A DNA stretch of 64,000 nt from Chryseobacterium sp. YIM B08800 (GCF_026163565.1 NZ_JAPDKN010000034.1:26942-90941); one strand, 5' to 3'; shown: positions 24,512 through 33,663, counted from the stretch's first letter. Numbers and translations are program-made. The notes: generated by a model from the sequence alone, not told the origin.

Positions 24512-25330
24512 ATGGAAAATAACTCGTTTATTTTTACGGACGGAAGAGACCCGAAAATGATTGAAGCGTATAAAAAAGCGCAGGAAACTTTTAAATATTT
24601 CTGGAGAGAGCAATCTTGGGAATACAGAAGAATCATTCCAGGGTTGAATCTTGCCTGCGTAAAAGCTTCTTTCTCTGAAGTAAATTCCGATGGGGATAAA
24701 ATCGTAGAACATATGTGGATGAATGACATCAATTTTGATGGCGACACAGTTAGCGGATATCTCATCAACCAACCCAATGATTTGACTACCATACAACCCG
24801 GAGATTATTTTGAAATTCCTCTAAATGAAATCAGCGACTGGCTTTTTGCCATTACTCCGATGCAGAAAAAAGCAAAAGGGCTTTCAAAATTATTTTCATC
24901 TTCTTCAGAACCTTTTCCCAAAGCTTATGGCGGATTTACCATTCAGAAAATGCGCGGAGATATGTCGGAATCTGAAAGAAGAGATCATGATGAAGCGTGG
25001 CAACTTGATTTTGGAGATTTTAATGACATTGAAGTCGTTAACGAACAAAAAGAAAAGCCTGAAAACCTCATCGAACATCCGATGAGCAAAAATATGAAAG
25101 AAGATTTTATAAAATTTCTTGAGGAATATCCAAACGAACTGACCAATATTGATGAAAATGGGTTTACCCTTCTTCATCGAGAAACAATTGCCGGAAATTT
25201 AAGTTCTGTAGAAGTACTGCTCGAAGCCGGAGCAGATAAAGATTTAAAAACAAATAAAGGAAAATCAGCCCTAGATTATGCGAAACAGCTCAATTGGGAG
25301 CATTTAATTCCTATTTTTGAAAAAAACTAA
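24512..25330 (+). CDS. DUF2314 domain protein with ankyrin repeats
   Basis: A 272-residue cytoplasmic protein. The first part (about 10-110) matches DUF2314: EAYKKAQETFKYFWREQSWE, HMWMNDINFDGDTVSGYLIN and PGDYFEIPLNEISDW. The last 75 residues hold two ankyrin repeats (DENGFTLLHRETIAGNLSSV, LLEAGADKDLKTNKGKSALD). DUF2314 and ankyrin proteins are often found as immunity or accessory proteins, but no toxin is visible here. It is followed after 23 nt by the YwqG-family gene, probably in one operon. Confidence 0.8.
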   Translation: MENNSFIFTDGRDPKMIEAYKKAQETFKYFWREQSWEYRRIIPGLNLACVKASFSEVNSDGDKIVEHMWMNDINFDGDTVSGYLINQPNDLTTIQPGDYFEIPLNEISDWLFAITPMQKKAKGLSKLFSSSSEPFPKAYGGFTIQKMRGDMSESERRDHDEAWQLDFGDFNDIEVVNEQKEKPENLIEHPMSKNMKEDFIKFLEEYPNELTNIDENGFTLLHRETIAGNLSSVEVLLEAGADKDLKTNKGKSALDYAKQLNWEHLIPIFEKN

Positions 25331-25353
25331 TAACTTCTCAAACTAATAACAAA

Positions 25354-26106
25354 ATGATACCAGAATTTCTCAATGAGTTTAAAACTCAGCTTGAAAAATA
25401 CAAGCTTGAAACAATAAAAATTTCTGCCACGCCTCTTAAAAACGAAGAATCTCTTCAAATTCATTCAAGTAAATTTTTAGGAAAACCTTATTTACCAAAA
25501 GATATGGAATACCCTAAAGACAAAGAAAATAAGCCGATGGTTCTGTGGACGCAGATCAATTTTGCGGATGTTCCGCCTCTTGATGGCTATCCTGATCAAG
25601 GAATATTGCAATTTTTTGTATCTGCAGAATGGTTTGATATGGATGATTACAAAGTTGTTTTTCATGATAAGATCACTCAAGAGTTTCAAATTGATTTTTC
25701 TTTTTTAACAGAAGAAATGTATGAAGAATCACCAATTTATCGTGAACATAAACTCGATTTCAGTAAAGAAATTGAATACGGAAGTTCTGAAGATTTTCGA
25801 TTTGATATGAAGTTTAATGGTAAAGATTATTGGGATTTTCAAGAAACTCTTACAAAAAACCAAGCAGAAGAAATAGAAAAAATCATCGATGGAACGGGGC
25901 ACAAAATTGGAGGTTATGCCTATTTTACTCAGGCAGACATTAGAGATTACAACAAAGATCTTAAGCAAGATTTGCTGTTACTACAGATTGATACCGATGA
26001 AGAAATTATGTTTGGAGATTCTGGCGTTGCCAATTTTTTTATCAATCCGGAAGACTTAAAAAATAAACGTTTTGAAAAAGCTTGGTTTAATTGGGACTGT
26101 TGCTAA
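25354..26106 (+). CDS. YwqG-family (DUF1963) protein
   Basis: A 250-residue cytoplasmic protein with the DUF1963 pattern: SSKFLGKPYLPKDMEYPKD near residue 35, VLWTQINFADVPPLDGYPDQ near 65, GHKIGGYAYFTQADIRDY near 180, LLLLQIDTDEEIMFGDSGVA and the ending FFINPEDLKNKRFEKAWFNWDCC (last motif only partly conserved in the family). The biochemical role is unknown; family members occur in toxin-immunity settings. It forms a pair with the upstream DUF2314-ankyrin gene. Confidence 0.82.
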   Translation: MIPEFLNEFKTQLEKYKLETIKISATPLKNEESLQIHSSKFLGKPYLPKDMEYPKDKENKPMVLWTQINFADVPPLDGYPDQGILQFFVSAEWFDMDDYKVVFHDKITQEFQIDFSFLTEEMYEESPIYREHKLDFSKEIEYGSSEDFRFDMKFNGKDYWDFQETLTKNQAEEIEKIIDGTGHKIGGYAYFTQADIRDYNKDLKQDLLLLQIDTDEEIMFGDSGVANFFINPEDLKNKRFEKAWFNWDCC

Positions 26107-26118
26107 GAAAAAATTAAA

Positions 26119-26152
26119 TTTAAAAGAGAGACTTTCGAGTTTCTCTTTTTCA
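26119..26152 (+). terminator. Rho-independent terminator
   Basis: AAAAGAGAGACT pairs with AGTTTCTCTTTTT around TTCG, 13 nt after the YwqG-family stop. Confidence 0.8.
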
Positions 26153-26277
26153 TTGAGGCGCTAAATTTTCCTTACTTGGTGATGTTTAAAATTGATTTTC
26201 TTATATTTGAAAACCTATAAAAGTTTTGGATAGTTGATTAAATTATCCAAAACTAATTCAATGCTAAAATAATTTCA

Positions 26278-27189
26278 TTGCATAAAATTTATCAACATTT
26301 TCAGTTTAGATTTAATCAGAGTTTTAGGATTTTTAATTTCAATCCAAAAGTCAGTTTATCTGTCATTTTGGTTTTCGGCACATTAATGATTGTTAAGTTG
26401 CCGCAAACTATTTTTTATCCGCTTCTCTATTTTTCAATGGTTTTGGTTTTTCATATCAACAGAAAAGATATTCCGTTTTTGAAAAAGACATTTATTAGTA
26501 GTTGGAGATTAATTATTTTTCTGGAATCTGCGTTTATTTACATGCTTTTTTTGATGGCAAATATCAATTATAAGATTGAAAAATTTGGTTTGCTGACATT
26601 TGTAGCAATCATTTCATTATGTTTTTTACAGCCCAAATCTAAACCATTCCCTACTCTGCAATGGAATTTTATATCAAATGATCTTTTTGAATGGAAAAGC
26701 TACATGCGAAAAAACACATGGATGTTTATTCTTACCTACATCGTTATGATTGCTTCGGCTTATTATAGCGCAAGTTTAATTTTATGCGGAATTTTCCTTC
26801 TCGATTACCTTTCTCATGTTTATGAGAATAACGAGAACAAAGAAATGCTTGAAGTTTATTTTAAAAAGATGAATTTTAAAGACAAAATATATAAAAACGT
26901 AATTTTTTTCAATGCGCTTCTTTCGCCAACTTATATCTTGTTTTTAATTTTAAATTTTAATGAAAGTTTATATCTTCTGTACTATATTTTCTTTATGAAT
27001 TGTTATTTTTTATTAATTCTCACCAGAAAATACAGGCTTTATCATCATCACGAAAAAGCCAATTATTTTAGCATCGCAGTGTTTATAGAATATTTTGCAT
27101 ACAGCATAACCATTATTCCTGCGTTGATCATGATCCGTTTAAACAGTAAAGAAGCACAGCAAAACATCAGCAAATATGTTGGAAATTAA
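26278..27189 (+). CDS. ABC-2-type membrane protein partner of the following ATPase
   Basis: A 303-residue membrane protein with about six to seven hydrophobic helices (VSLSVILVFGTLMIV, LIIFLESAFIYMLFLMANI, MFILTYIVMIASAYYSASLI, FFMNCYFLLILT, YSITIIPALIMI). No ABC permease motif is sharp, but it overlaps the next ATPase gene by 14 bases, so the two probably form an exporter. The only in-frame start is TTG at 26278, with no nearby ATG. Substrate unknown. Confidence 0.7.
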   Translation: MHKIYQHFQFRFNQSFRIFNFNPKVSLSVILVFGTLMIVKLPQTIFYPLLYFSMVLVFHINRKDIPFLKKTFISSWRLIIFLESAFIYMLFLMANINYKIEKFGLLTFVAIISLCFLQPKSKPFPTLQWNFISNDLFEWKSYMRKNTWMFILTYIVMIASAYYSASLILCGIFLLDYLSHVYENNENKEMLEVYFKKMNFKDKIYKNVIFFNALLSPTYILFLILNFNESLYLLYYIFFMNCYFLLILTRKYRLYHHHEKANYFSIAVFIEYFAYSITIIPALIMIRLNSKEAQQNISKYVGN

Positions 27190-27811
27190 AAATATATCGG
27201 TAAATTTTAAAGATAAAAATGTTCTTCAAAATTTGAGTTTAGAAATTGAAGAAGGCATTATTTTAGGCATTCTCGGGAAAAACGGAGCCGGAAAAACGAC
27301 ACTGTTTGAATCTTTATATCAAAGCCAGAAATACAATGGTGAAATTTTGTGGCAAAGCCAGAAACTTCTCCGTGAAAACATCTCTTATCTTGAAACGGAA
27401 AATTATTTCTATCCCTACATTACAGGAAGGGAATATCTTTCTTATTTCGCAAAAGATAAACTTCCGAAAACGATAGAGCTCGCTGAAAAATTTCAACTTC
27501 CGTTAGATAAATATGTACAATATTATTCAAGCGGAATGAAAAAAAAACTGGCTTTAATTGGAATGTTGATGCTCGATAAGCCCATCAATATTTTAGATGA
27601 ACCGTTTAACGGAGTCGATTTTGAAGGTGTTCATTTATTGTATGACATCATCCTTGAATTGAAACAAAGTAATAAAATGGTAATTATCAGTTCGCATATT
27701 ATTGAAACACTTTTTCATACTTGCGACCGAATCGTTACTTTAGAAAATGGGATCATTAGTAATATTTTTGAAAAAGCTGATTTTGAAAAACTTCGACATT
27801 TTAAATTCTAG
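27176..27811 (+). CDS. ABC transporter ATP-binding protein
   Basis: A 211-residue cytoplasmic ATPase. Walker A is GKNGAGKT (about 35-42), the signature is the variant YSSGMKKKLA, Walker B is PINILDEPFNG and the switch histidine lies in IISSHIIETLF. The SSGMKKK type is typical of ABC-2/export systems. It overlaps the membrane protein gene by 14 bases; the pair is a stand-alone exporter. Confidence 0.88.
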   Translation: MLEIKNISVNFKDKNVLQNLSLEIEEGIILGILGKNGAGKTTLFESLYQSQKYNGEILWQSQKLLRENISYLETENYFYPYITGREYLSYFAKDKLPKTIELAEKFQLPLDKYVQYYSSGMKKKLALIGMLMLDKPINILDEPFNGVDFEGVHLLYDIILELKQSNKMVIISSHIIETLFHTCDRIVTLENGIISNIFEKADFEKLRHFKF

Positions 27812-28013
27812 AATCTATTAAATGTGTCGCTCCTACGGAGCTCACCTTCTTGAAGGTATTATTTTCTTATGCTAATGCAAGATTGAGATTGAGAAAATGG
27901 AAGAAAGAACAAGGTTTTAAGTAATTCTCTCGCAGATTTTGGGGATTTAGCAGATTTTAGAGATATAGGTAAATTCAAAAATCAAAAAAAACGTAAAGCC
28001 TAGATAAATTAAA

Positions 28014-28128
28014 CGTCAGTTCGAGTGAAATTCTGAAAGAATTTTGTGTCGAGAACTTTTTAATTCTTAACTAAAGTTCTCGATACATTTTTCCTTCTCT
28101 TCGATACGGAAAAACACTCGAACTGACG
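28014..28128. repeat. Long inverted repeat, arms CGTCAGTTCGAGTG / CACTCGAACTGACG
   Basis: Perfect 14-base outer arms at 28014-28027 and 28115-28128, with an inner stem TCGAGAACTTT / AAAGTTCTCGA. The nested stems resemble a mobile palindromic element with no coding capacity. Confidence 0.85.
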
Positions 28129-28154
28129 GCAGAATTTCATTAATTAAAACAAAA

Positions 28155-28182
28155 AAGACATCTGCATTTATACAGATGTCTT
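28155..28182 (-). terminator. Rho-independent terminator after the YceI gene
   Basis: AAGACATCTG pairs with CAGATGTCTT; on the minus strand a T tract follows (complement of AAAAAA at 28149-28156). Confidence 0.8.
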
Positions 28183-28201
28183 CATATTTTGGTGTTCTTT
28201 A

Positions 28202-28876
28202 TTACTTTTGAGCAGCTTTTACATCGATACCGATTTCGATATCTTTGCTGATCATCCATTCTGCAGGATCAGTTTCGTCAGTTCCGAATTTGATTCCCCA
28301 GTCAGCACGGTTTACAGTGAATTGAGCTTTCAAAGTAGCAGATTTGTCTACGATTTCTACTTTTGCAGGGAAAGTTACGTTCATTGTTTTCCCTAATAAA
28401 GTAAGGTTTCCGCTTACCGTTTTGTTGGCGCCTTCTACAGCGTTTTGAGCACCTGCAGCAAGATCTTCAACTTTAGTGATTTTGAAATCAGCAGTTGGGT
28501 GTTTTTCTACGTCGAAGAAGTCAGCATTTTTAAGGTGTCCTTCAAGATCTGTATATTTTTTGTCTTTTTCAGTTACAGAAGCAGGATCTACTTTGATCGA
28601 CTTCATATCGATTACAAATTCACCAGATGCCAATTGATTATCCGCAACAGATAATTCTCCTGTAGAAATTGCTAAAGTTCCCCAACGTGGAGCAAAACCT
28701 CCTTTGTGGAAGGCTTTCCAGTTTACTTTAGATGCAGCTGTATCAACAGTGAAAACATTACCTTGTTTTTCAGCTACTGTTTGTTCCTGACCTGCAGTTG
28801 CAGCTTCTTTTTTGTCACCACACGATGCAAGAAGTAAACCTAAACTTGCCAAAGCGATTACGCCAATTTTCTTCAT
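28202..28876 (-). CDS. YceI-family lipoprotein
   Basis: A 224-residue lipoprotein (lipobox LLASC, C19) with a YceI lipocalin-like domain that binds isoprenoid-type lipids. The domain spans about 40-220: FTVDTAASKVNWKAFHKGG, FVIDMKSIKVDPASVTEKD, HLKNADFFDVEKHPTADFKI, VSGNLTLLGKTMNVTFPAK and AQFTVNRADWGIKFGTDETD. Exported to the periplasm or outer membrane. Role unknown in this genus; YceI proteins respond to stress elsewhere. Single gene with its own terminator. Confidence 0.92.
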   Translation of the reverse strand: MKKIGVIALASLGLLLASCGDKKEAATAGQEQTVAEKQGNVFTVDTAASKVNWKAFHKGGFAPRWGTLAISTGELSVADNQLASGEFVIDMKSIKVDPASVTEKDKKYTDLEGHLKNADFFDVEKHPTADFKITKVEDLAAGAQNAVEGANKTVSGNLTLLGKTMNVTFPAKVEIVDKSATLKAQFTVNRADWGIKFGTDETDPAEWMISKDIEIGIDVKAAQK

Positions 28877-29178
28877 TTTTTAAAGTATTTAATATTAATG
28901 TTGTTTGTTGTCTCAATAAAACCTCAAAACTTTTATTTTATTGTTTTGACTCTGCAAACCTCCGAAAATTTGAAGGCTTAATGATTAACATAGGATAAGA
29001 AAAGACTAAAATTATAAAAAACTTTTGAAAATTGATATTTAAATAATGACAAATCCTTGAAATTCTTCAGAAAACTAAAGCATATTGATAGAATTGATGG
29101 AACTTTCAACAGTATGATTTTTCTTTAGAGAGTGATTTTAATTGGGATTTGTTTTATATTTGAGACAAACTGTAATAA
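28877..29178. other. Intergenic region between YceI and the HD-ATPase gene
   Basis: No gene is seen. AT-rich, with the -7 element of the rightward gene at 29155-29162. The repeated block GGGATTTGTTTTATATTTGA stands at its right end. Confidence 0.5.
29155..29162 (+). promoter_or_regulatory. -7 element TATATTTG before the HD-Hsp90-like gene
   Basis: Consensus TAnnTTTG inside the recurrent 20-base block, 16 nt before the ATG at 29179. It shows that the gene has its own host-type promoter. Confidence 0.5.
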
Positions 29179-31929
29179 ATGAAAATACCTTTCCGATTTG
29201 AAGAAATTTTAAAACAGAATCAAACATTCTATTCAATCGTTCTTGACGTTATAACCTCTTTTGAATCAATTTTAAAAGATAATAAACTGTATTTTTTTGA
29301 AGAATATACAGATCATGGCATAAATCATATAGAAAGTGTCTTAGATTCTTGTGAATTTATAATAACAGATGAGTCATATAAAAACCTCAATCCTAATGAA
29401 GTTGCTACACTAATTCTTGCCGTAATACTTCACGATTTAGGAATGCACATAGAATATTCAACTTTTAAGTCTTTATTAGAGGGTGAATATGATGATGTAA
29501 AATGTGATATTGATTCTAAAACATGGAATGAGCTTTGGCTAGATTATTTATCTGAGGTGAAGAGATTTAATACATATCAAAAGAAAAATATTTTTGGAGA
29601 CGAGAATATTAAGTTTAAAATACCCGATCTTTCTAATAAAGATAATTTAGATGGTATTGACAAAAAAGTTATCGGAGAATTTATAAGACGAAATCATCCA
29701 CGATTTGCTCATGAAATTGCGCTTAAAGGACTAATTGGAAATAATGATACAATTGTATTTGGAAGTGAAAAATTAGAAAATAAAAATCGTGAATTAGCTG
29801 GAATTCTAGCGAGAAGCCATGGATTAAATATTCGAGATTGTTTTGATTATCTTAAGAAAATTGGTAGTGACAGCTGGAGAAACCCGCTAAATATTAATAT
29901 TGTTTATTTAATGGTTATAATTAGATTAGCTGATTATATTCAAATTGATAAAAATCGAGTAAATCAATATTTGTTAAAGGTTAAAACTTTCAATAGCCCC
30001 ATTTCAAGTATTGAACACAAAACTCATTTAGCAATAGAATCCATAAACTACAATCATATTGATTCTGAAAAAATATACATTGAATGTACCCCTAAAGATA
30101 GTTCCCAATTCATCAAAATATATAATTTAATTAACGATATTCAAAAAGAATTTGATACATCTTGGGCCGTATTAGGTGAAATTTACGGGTTTATACCTCA
30201 AAACAAACCTTCAATAAAATTCAGAAGAATAAGTTCAAATTTAGAAAACAAAAATTTTGTAGAGAGTTTACCTTTTTTGACCAAGAATATTGGATTTCAT
30301 GTTGACAACAATCTTTCAAGATTACTTGTAGCTCCTTTATATGGTGATAATCCAACATTTGGCGTTCGGGAATTACTACAAAATGCTATAGATTCTTGTC
30401 TTGAAAGAAAAGAATTAGAGTATTCAAAAGATAATTATAATTATGTTCCAGAAATAAATGTATCATTAAATAGAATTGATGATACAATTAGCACTTTTAC
30501 TATTATAGATAATGGAAAAGGTATGAATGAATATGAAATTATCAATTATTTTTTAAGTGTTGGAACTTCATTTAGAAAAAGTATGGATTGGAAGAAAAAG
30601 TTCATTGATGAAGATGGTAAATCAAAAGTTAATAGAAATGGTAAATTTGGAATTGGAGTTCTAGCCGCTTTTTTACTTGGAGATGAAATTGAGGTACATT
30701 CAAAAAGTGTAATTGATGGGACAACATATTCATTTAAAGCATCTATAGATTCTCAGTCTATTAATATCTCTAAAAATACCGATATAAAACATTATGGAGT
30801 GCAAATTTTAATTAAAATCGATAATTCTAAAAGAAACAGTTTACTCGAAGACCACCAAGGTGATTTCAATATTATAGAATGGACAAATTGGTATATCTAC
30901 GAAGAACCTAAAATTAATTTCTTTGTAGATAATCAACAAATAGTTGTAGAAAAAGAATATGATCTAAATGAATATTTTGGCTTCAAAACTGCATCTTTTG
31001 AGTCAATTTTATGGAATTATAGGTTAGTTAAATATGGTAATTCTTATGAAAGATTTGAAAATATGCTTGCGTGCAATGGAATCATAATTAATCGTTCCTA
31101 TGATAATGATCGATTCAGATATGAAAATAAAAAATATAATAACCTAATCAATTACAAACCAACAGTTATTGTTAATGACAAAGATGGAATATTACCACTT
31201 AAATTAGATCGTAGTGAATTAGATTCTAGTGAATTTCCATTTGAAGAAGAATTATTAACAGAAGTATCAAAACATTATTTAGCAAAAATACTAACTCTAA
31301 ATGTTGATTTAGAAAATATTGACAATAATAAAATATTACATAATGGAAAAATTCTTTATGGAGATAACGGTTTTATTATTGATAGTGAATACTTTTTGGA
31401 TGGTTTAGAAAATTTGGAATTCAATTTTCTTAAAATTATCACTGACAAAAGTTCTCTAAATTTAAACACTCTCTCTTTAGATAAAAAAAGTATACTTTTT
31501 GTTTCTCTCAAAGAAACAATAAATTTAACTGTTGAGAGAAATAGCCTATATCCAGAAGGAGGAGCCAGAATACTTCTATCAAAGAAAAAATTTAATATCC
31601 ATTTTTCAAAAGATTCAAAAAGATTGCCTCTATATATAAAAAATAATATTGAAATAGAAAACGAAAATGATGAATATGTGATATATAAAACTAAAAATTT
31701 TGAAAAACCATCTTTCTTACTTGATATAAAAGAATTAAATACTACTCTTTTACAACAGACTCAATCTTTGCAAGAGATAAGCATAAGATATTTTCATAAA
31801 AAAACACACAAAATAACTATTGATATTTTTAGGAAATATATTAAAGACAATTACGTAATTCCTTATGATATTAACTTAAGAAAAAAACTATATCCTGAAG
31901 CATTTCGAGAATTAAAAGAATTTATGTAA
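29179..31929 (+). CDS. HD domain fused to Hsp90-like (GHKL) ATPase, defence or conflict candidate
   Basis: A 916-residue cytoplasmic protein. Residues 1-270 form an HD-type metal-dependent hydrolase domain: DHGINH (H46, H50), HDLGMH (H85, D86, H90), HPRFAH (H173, H178), SHG (H214) and RLADYIQID (D252). Residues of about 370-600 form a Bergerat-fold ATPase: N-box RELLQNAIDS (E398, N402), DNGKGM (444-449), GKFGIGVL (488-495). The remaining 300 residues are unassigned. The order matches the HD-CE/Hsp90 proteins predicted in biological-conflict systems; activity is not known to me. It is a single gene with its own promoter and terminator and is more AT-rich than the neighbouring core genes, which suggests transfer. 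Coupling of nucleotide hydrolysis to ATPase clamp movement is a guess. Confidence 0.85.
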   Translation: MKIPFRFEEILKQNQTFYSIVLDVITSFESILKDNKLYFFEEYTDHGINHIESVLDSCEFIITDESYKNLNPNEVATLILAVILHDLGMHIEYSTFKSLLEGEYDDVKCDIDSKTWNELWLDYLSEVKRFNTYQKKNIFGDENIKFKIPDLSNKDNLDGIDKKVIGEFIRRNHPRFAHEIALKGLIGNNDTIVFGSEKLENKNRELAGILARSHGLNIRDCFDYLKKIGSDSWRNPLNINIVYLMVIIRLADYIQIDKNRVNQYLLKVKTFNSPISSIEHKTHLAIESINYNHIDSEKIYIECTPKDSSQFIKIYNLINDIQKEFDTSWAVLGEIYGFIPQNKPSIKFRRISSNLENKNFVESLPFLTKNIGFHVDNNLSRLLVAPLYGDNPTFGVRELLQNAIDSCLERKELEYSKDNYNYVPEINVSLNRIDDTISTFTIIDNGKGMNEYEIINYFLSVGTSFRKSMDWKKKFIDEDGKSKVNRNGKFGIGVLAAFLLGDEIEVHSKSVIDGTTYSFKASIDSQSINISKNTDIKHYGVQILIKIDNSKRNSLLEDHQGDFNIIEWTNWYIYEEPKINFFVDNQQIVVEKEYDLNEYFGFKTASFESILWNYRLVKYGNSYERFENMLACNGIIINRSYDNDRFRYENKKYNNLINYKPTVIVNDKDGILPLKLDRSELDSSEFPFEEELLTEVSKHYLAKILTLNVDLENIDNNKILHNGKILYGDNGFIIDSEYFLDGLENLEFNFLKIITDKSSLNLNTLSLDKKSILFVSLKETINLTVERNSLYPEGGARILLSKKKFNIHFSKDSKRLPLYIKNNIEIENENDEYVIYKTKNFEKPSFLLDIKELNTTLLQQTQSLQEISIRYFHKKTHKITIDIFRKYIKDNYVIPYDINLRKKLYPEAFRELKEFM

Positions 31930-31953
31930 ATAATATAAGTAACCCAAACAAAA

Positions 31954-31981
31954 AAAGAGAAACCTCACAGTTTCTCTTTTT
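31954..31981 (+). terminator. Rho-independent terminator after the HD-ATPase gene
   Basis: AAAGAGAAAC pairs with GTTTCTCTTT, with A and T tracts on either side; it may also serve the leftward gldG. Confidence 0.8.
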
Positions 31982-31991
31982 CTATATCATT

Positions 31992-33659
31992 CTATCCGAA
32001 TTTCTTTTTTCTTAACCAGAAGAATAATCCTCCTAAAAGTCCGATAATTGCTAATGGAAGAAACAAATTCAGGTATTGCCAGTTTGTTCTTTCATCGGCG
32101 ATTCTGTGACGGTCGAGAAGACGTTCTTCGATGTTTCTGTTTCTCAAATCCATCAGATTGCTGTCATCAAGAAGGTAATCTAAAGCATTTCTAAGGAATT
32201 GTTCGTTACCAAACTGCTCGTCAGTCAGCATATCAACTCCTAAAGGTAAAGCTTGACCTTTAATGATCTTATTTCTTCCAACATCACCATCTGCAATCAC
32301 GATCATTTTATTTTCCGGACTTGTTGCTTTAAAGCCAGGATAAGATTTTCTTTCAATTCTTGAAGCATAAGCAGAATTAAATTTCCCTTCCAAAGCAACG
32401 GCAAAAATTTTCGGTGTGCTTGGTTTTTCCATTTGCCCAAGACTGTCTACGCTGGAAATTTCTTTTAGCTCAACATAATTCGGAACCTGCTTCAATAAAG
32501 TTCTTTCACTCGATTCAAATAAAACATGAGTTTTAAATTTTCTTCCGCCCAAAGTGTCGATTGACGTAGGAAATTCCAGTTTTACAGGATTGATATTTTT
32601 AGTGATCGGATGATCATGTTCTGCAATTCCTAAAGGAAAATATGGCCACGGAAGACTTGTGTATTGTGCATTTCCTCCAACTTCACCGGTAACCAGTTTT
32701 AAAAGTGCATATTTCTTCACATCTTTCACCAAAGCCGGATTAATCCTTAAACCATAATTAAAAAAGAAATCAGTCATATTGATATCCACTGGGAAAGGCA
32801 TTACTTTTTTAGATCTCGTTAAAGTATCCATTTCAGCATTTACCGCATCGATCATCCAAAGCGTTTTTCCGCCGTTCATAATATATTGATCCAGAATAAC
32901 TTTTTCACCGTCTGTAAAAGCTTTTCTTGGCTTTGCAATGACCAAAGCGCTCATTTGCTTCAACAAAGGAACGTCTGCCTGGGTGATTTCTACATTATTT
33001 TTAGGAACAATCGGTCCAGCATCATAACTTTCTAAAGCAAGATTCATAAATCCTTCAAATTCACGAGGATTCAACTCATCCTGATTGACAAGAATTCCCA
33101 CTTTTTTTCTTTTATTGGTAGCAACAGCTTTAATATTTGAAACTAAGTTGTACTCTAAATTTTCAATCGACTTTCTCAATTGCTCTTCCGCATTGATATT
33201 GGCCTGCTGAATCACCAAAGGAATAGAAACTCCTCTTTGGTTATACTTTACAACAGCATAAGGAAATAAATAGATCTGCGTAGTTTTTCCATCTTTATTA
33301 TCCGGAAGTACTGAAGGCTGCATTCCCATTGCCATCAACGTATCCTGAGACATTTTTGTTTTGATGGGATCGATGAATTTAAAATCAATTTTTGGATTGA
33401 TCTTTCTGAATTCTTCCAGCATAAACTTGGTTTCACTCTGAAGCTGTTTAAAGCTTGCCGGAAAATCTCCTTCTAAGTAAACATCTACCGTTAAAGGTTT
33501 TTTAACCGATTCTAAAACCTTAATTGTGCTGTCTGAAAGCGTATATCTTTTTTCTTTTGTTAAATCTAATCTGATGCCTGAAAATGCAAGAATTAATGCT
33601 ACCGCAAAAGTTCCAATCAATAAAATGGCAAACGGAGATTTTAGGTTGATCTTCTTCAT
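31992..33659 (-). CDS. gldG: Gliding-motility ABC protein GldG
   Basis: A 555-residue membrane-anchored periplasmic protein of the GldG/ABC-type_uncharacterised family: an N-terminal helix (FAILLIGTFAVALILAFSG), a large periplasmic domain (LTKEKRYTLSDSTIKVLESV, LNPREFEGFMNLALESYDAG, GGKTLWMIDAVNAEMDTL) and a C-terminal helix (LFLPLAIIGLLGGLFFWLRK). With GldF and GldA it forms an ABC transporter needed for gliding in Flavobacterium. It starts 4 nt after gldF, so the two are one unit; gldA is not in view. Chryseobacterium is usually non-gliding, so another envelope role is possible. Confidence 0.94.
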   Translation of the reverse strand: MKKINLKSPFAILLIGTFAVALILAFSGIRLDLTKEKRYTLSDSTIKVLESVKKPLTVDVYLEGDFPASFKQLQSETKFMLEEFRKINPKIDFKFIDPIKTKMSQDTLMAMGMQPSVLPDNKDGKTTQIYLFPYAVVKYNQRGVSIPLVIQQANINAEEQLRKSIENLEYNLVSNIKAVATNKRKKVGILVNQDELNPREFEGFMNLALESYDAGPIVPKNNVEITQADVPLLKQMSALVIAKPRKAFTDGEKVILDQYIMNGGKTLWMIDAVNAEMDTLTRSKKVMPFPVDINMTDFFFNYGLRINPALVKDVKKYALLKLVTGEVGGNAQYTSLPWPYFPLGIAEHDHPITKNINPVKLEFPTSIDTLGGRKFKTHVLFESSERTLLKQVPNYVELKEISSVDSLGQMEKPSTPKIFAVALEGKFNSAYASRIERKSYPGFKATSPENKMIVIADGDVGRNKIIKGQALPLGVDMLTDEQFGNEQFLRNALDYLLDDSNLMDLRNRNIEERLLDRHRIADERTNWQYLNLFLPLAIIGLLGGLFFWLRKKKFG

Positions 33660-33663
33660 GTTT

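Larger units (their letters stand above)
27812..28201. other. Repeat-rich intergenic region
   Basis: No gene is seen. It holds a half copy of the CGCAGAT palindrome (27922-27965), a long hairpin (28014-28128) and the terminator of the next gene (28155-28182). Confidence 0.7.
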
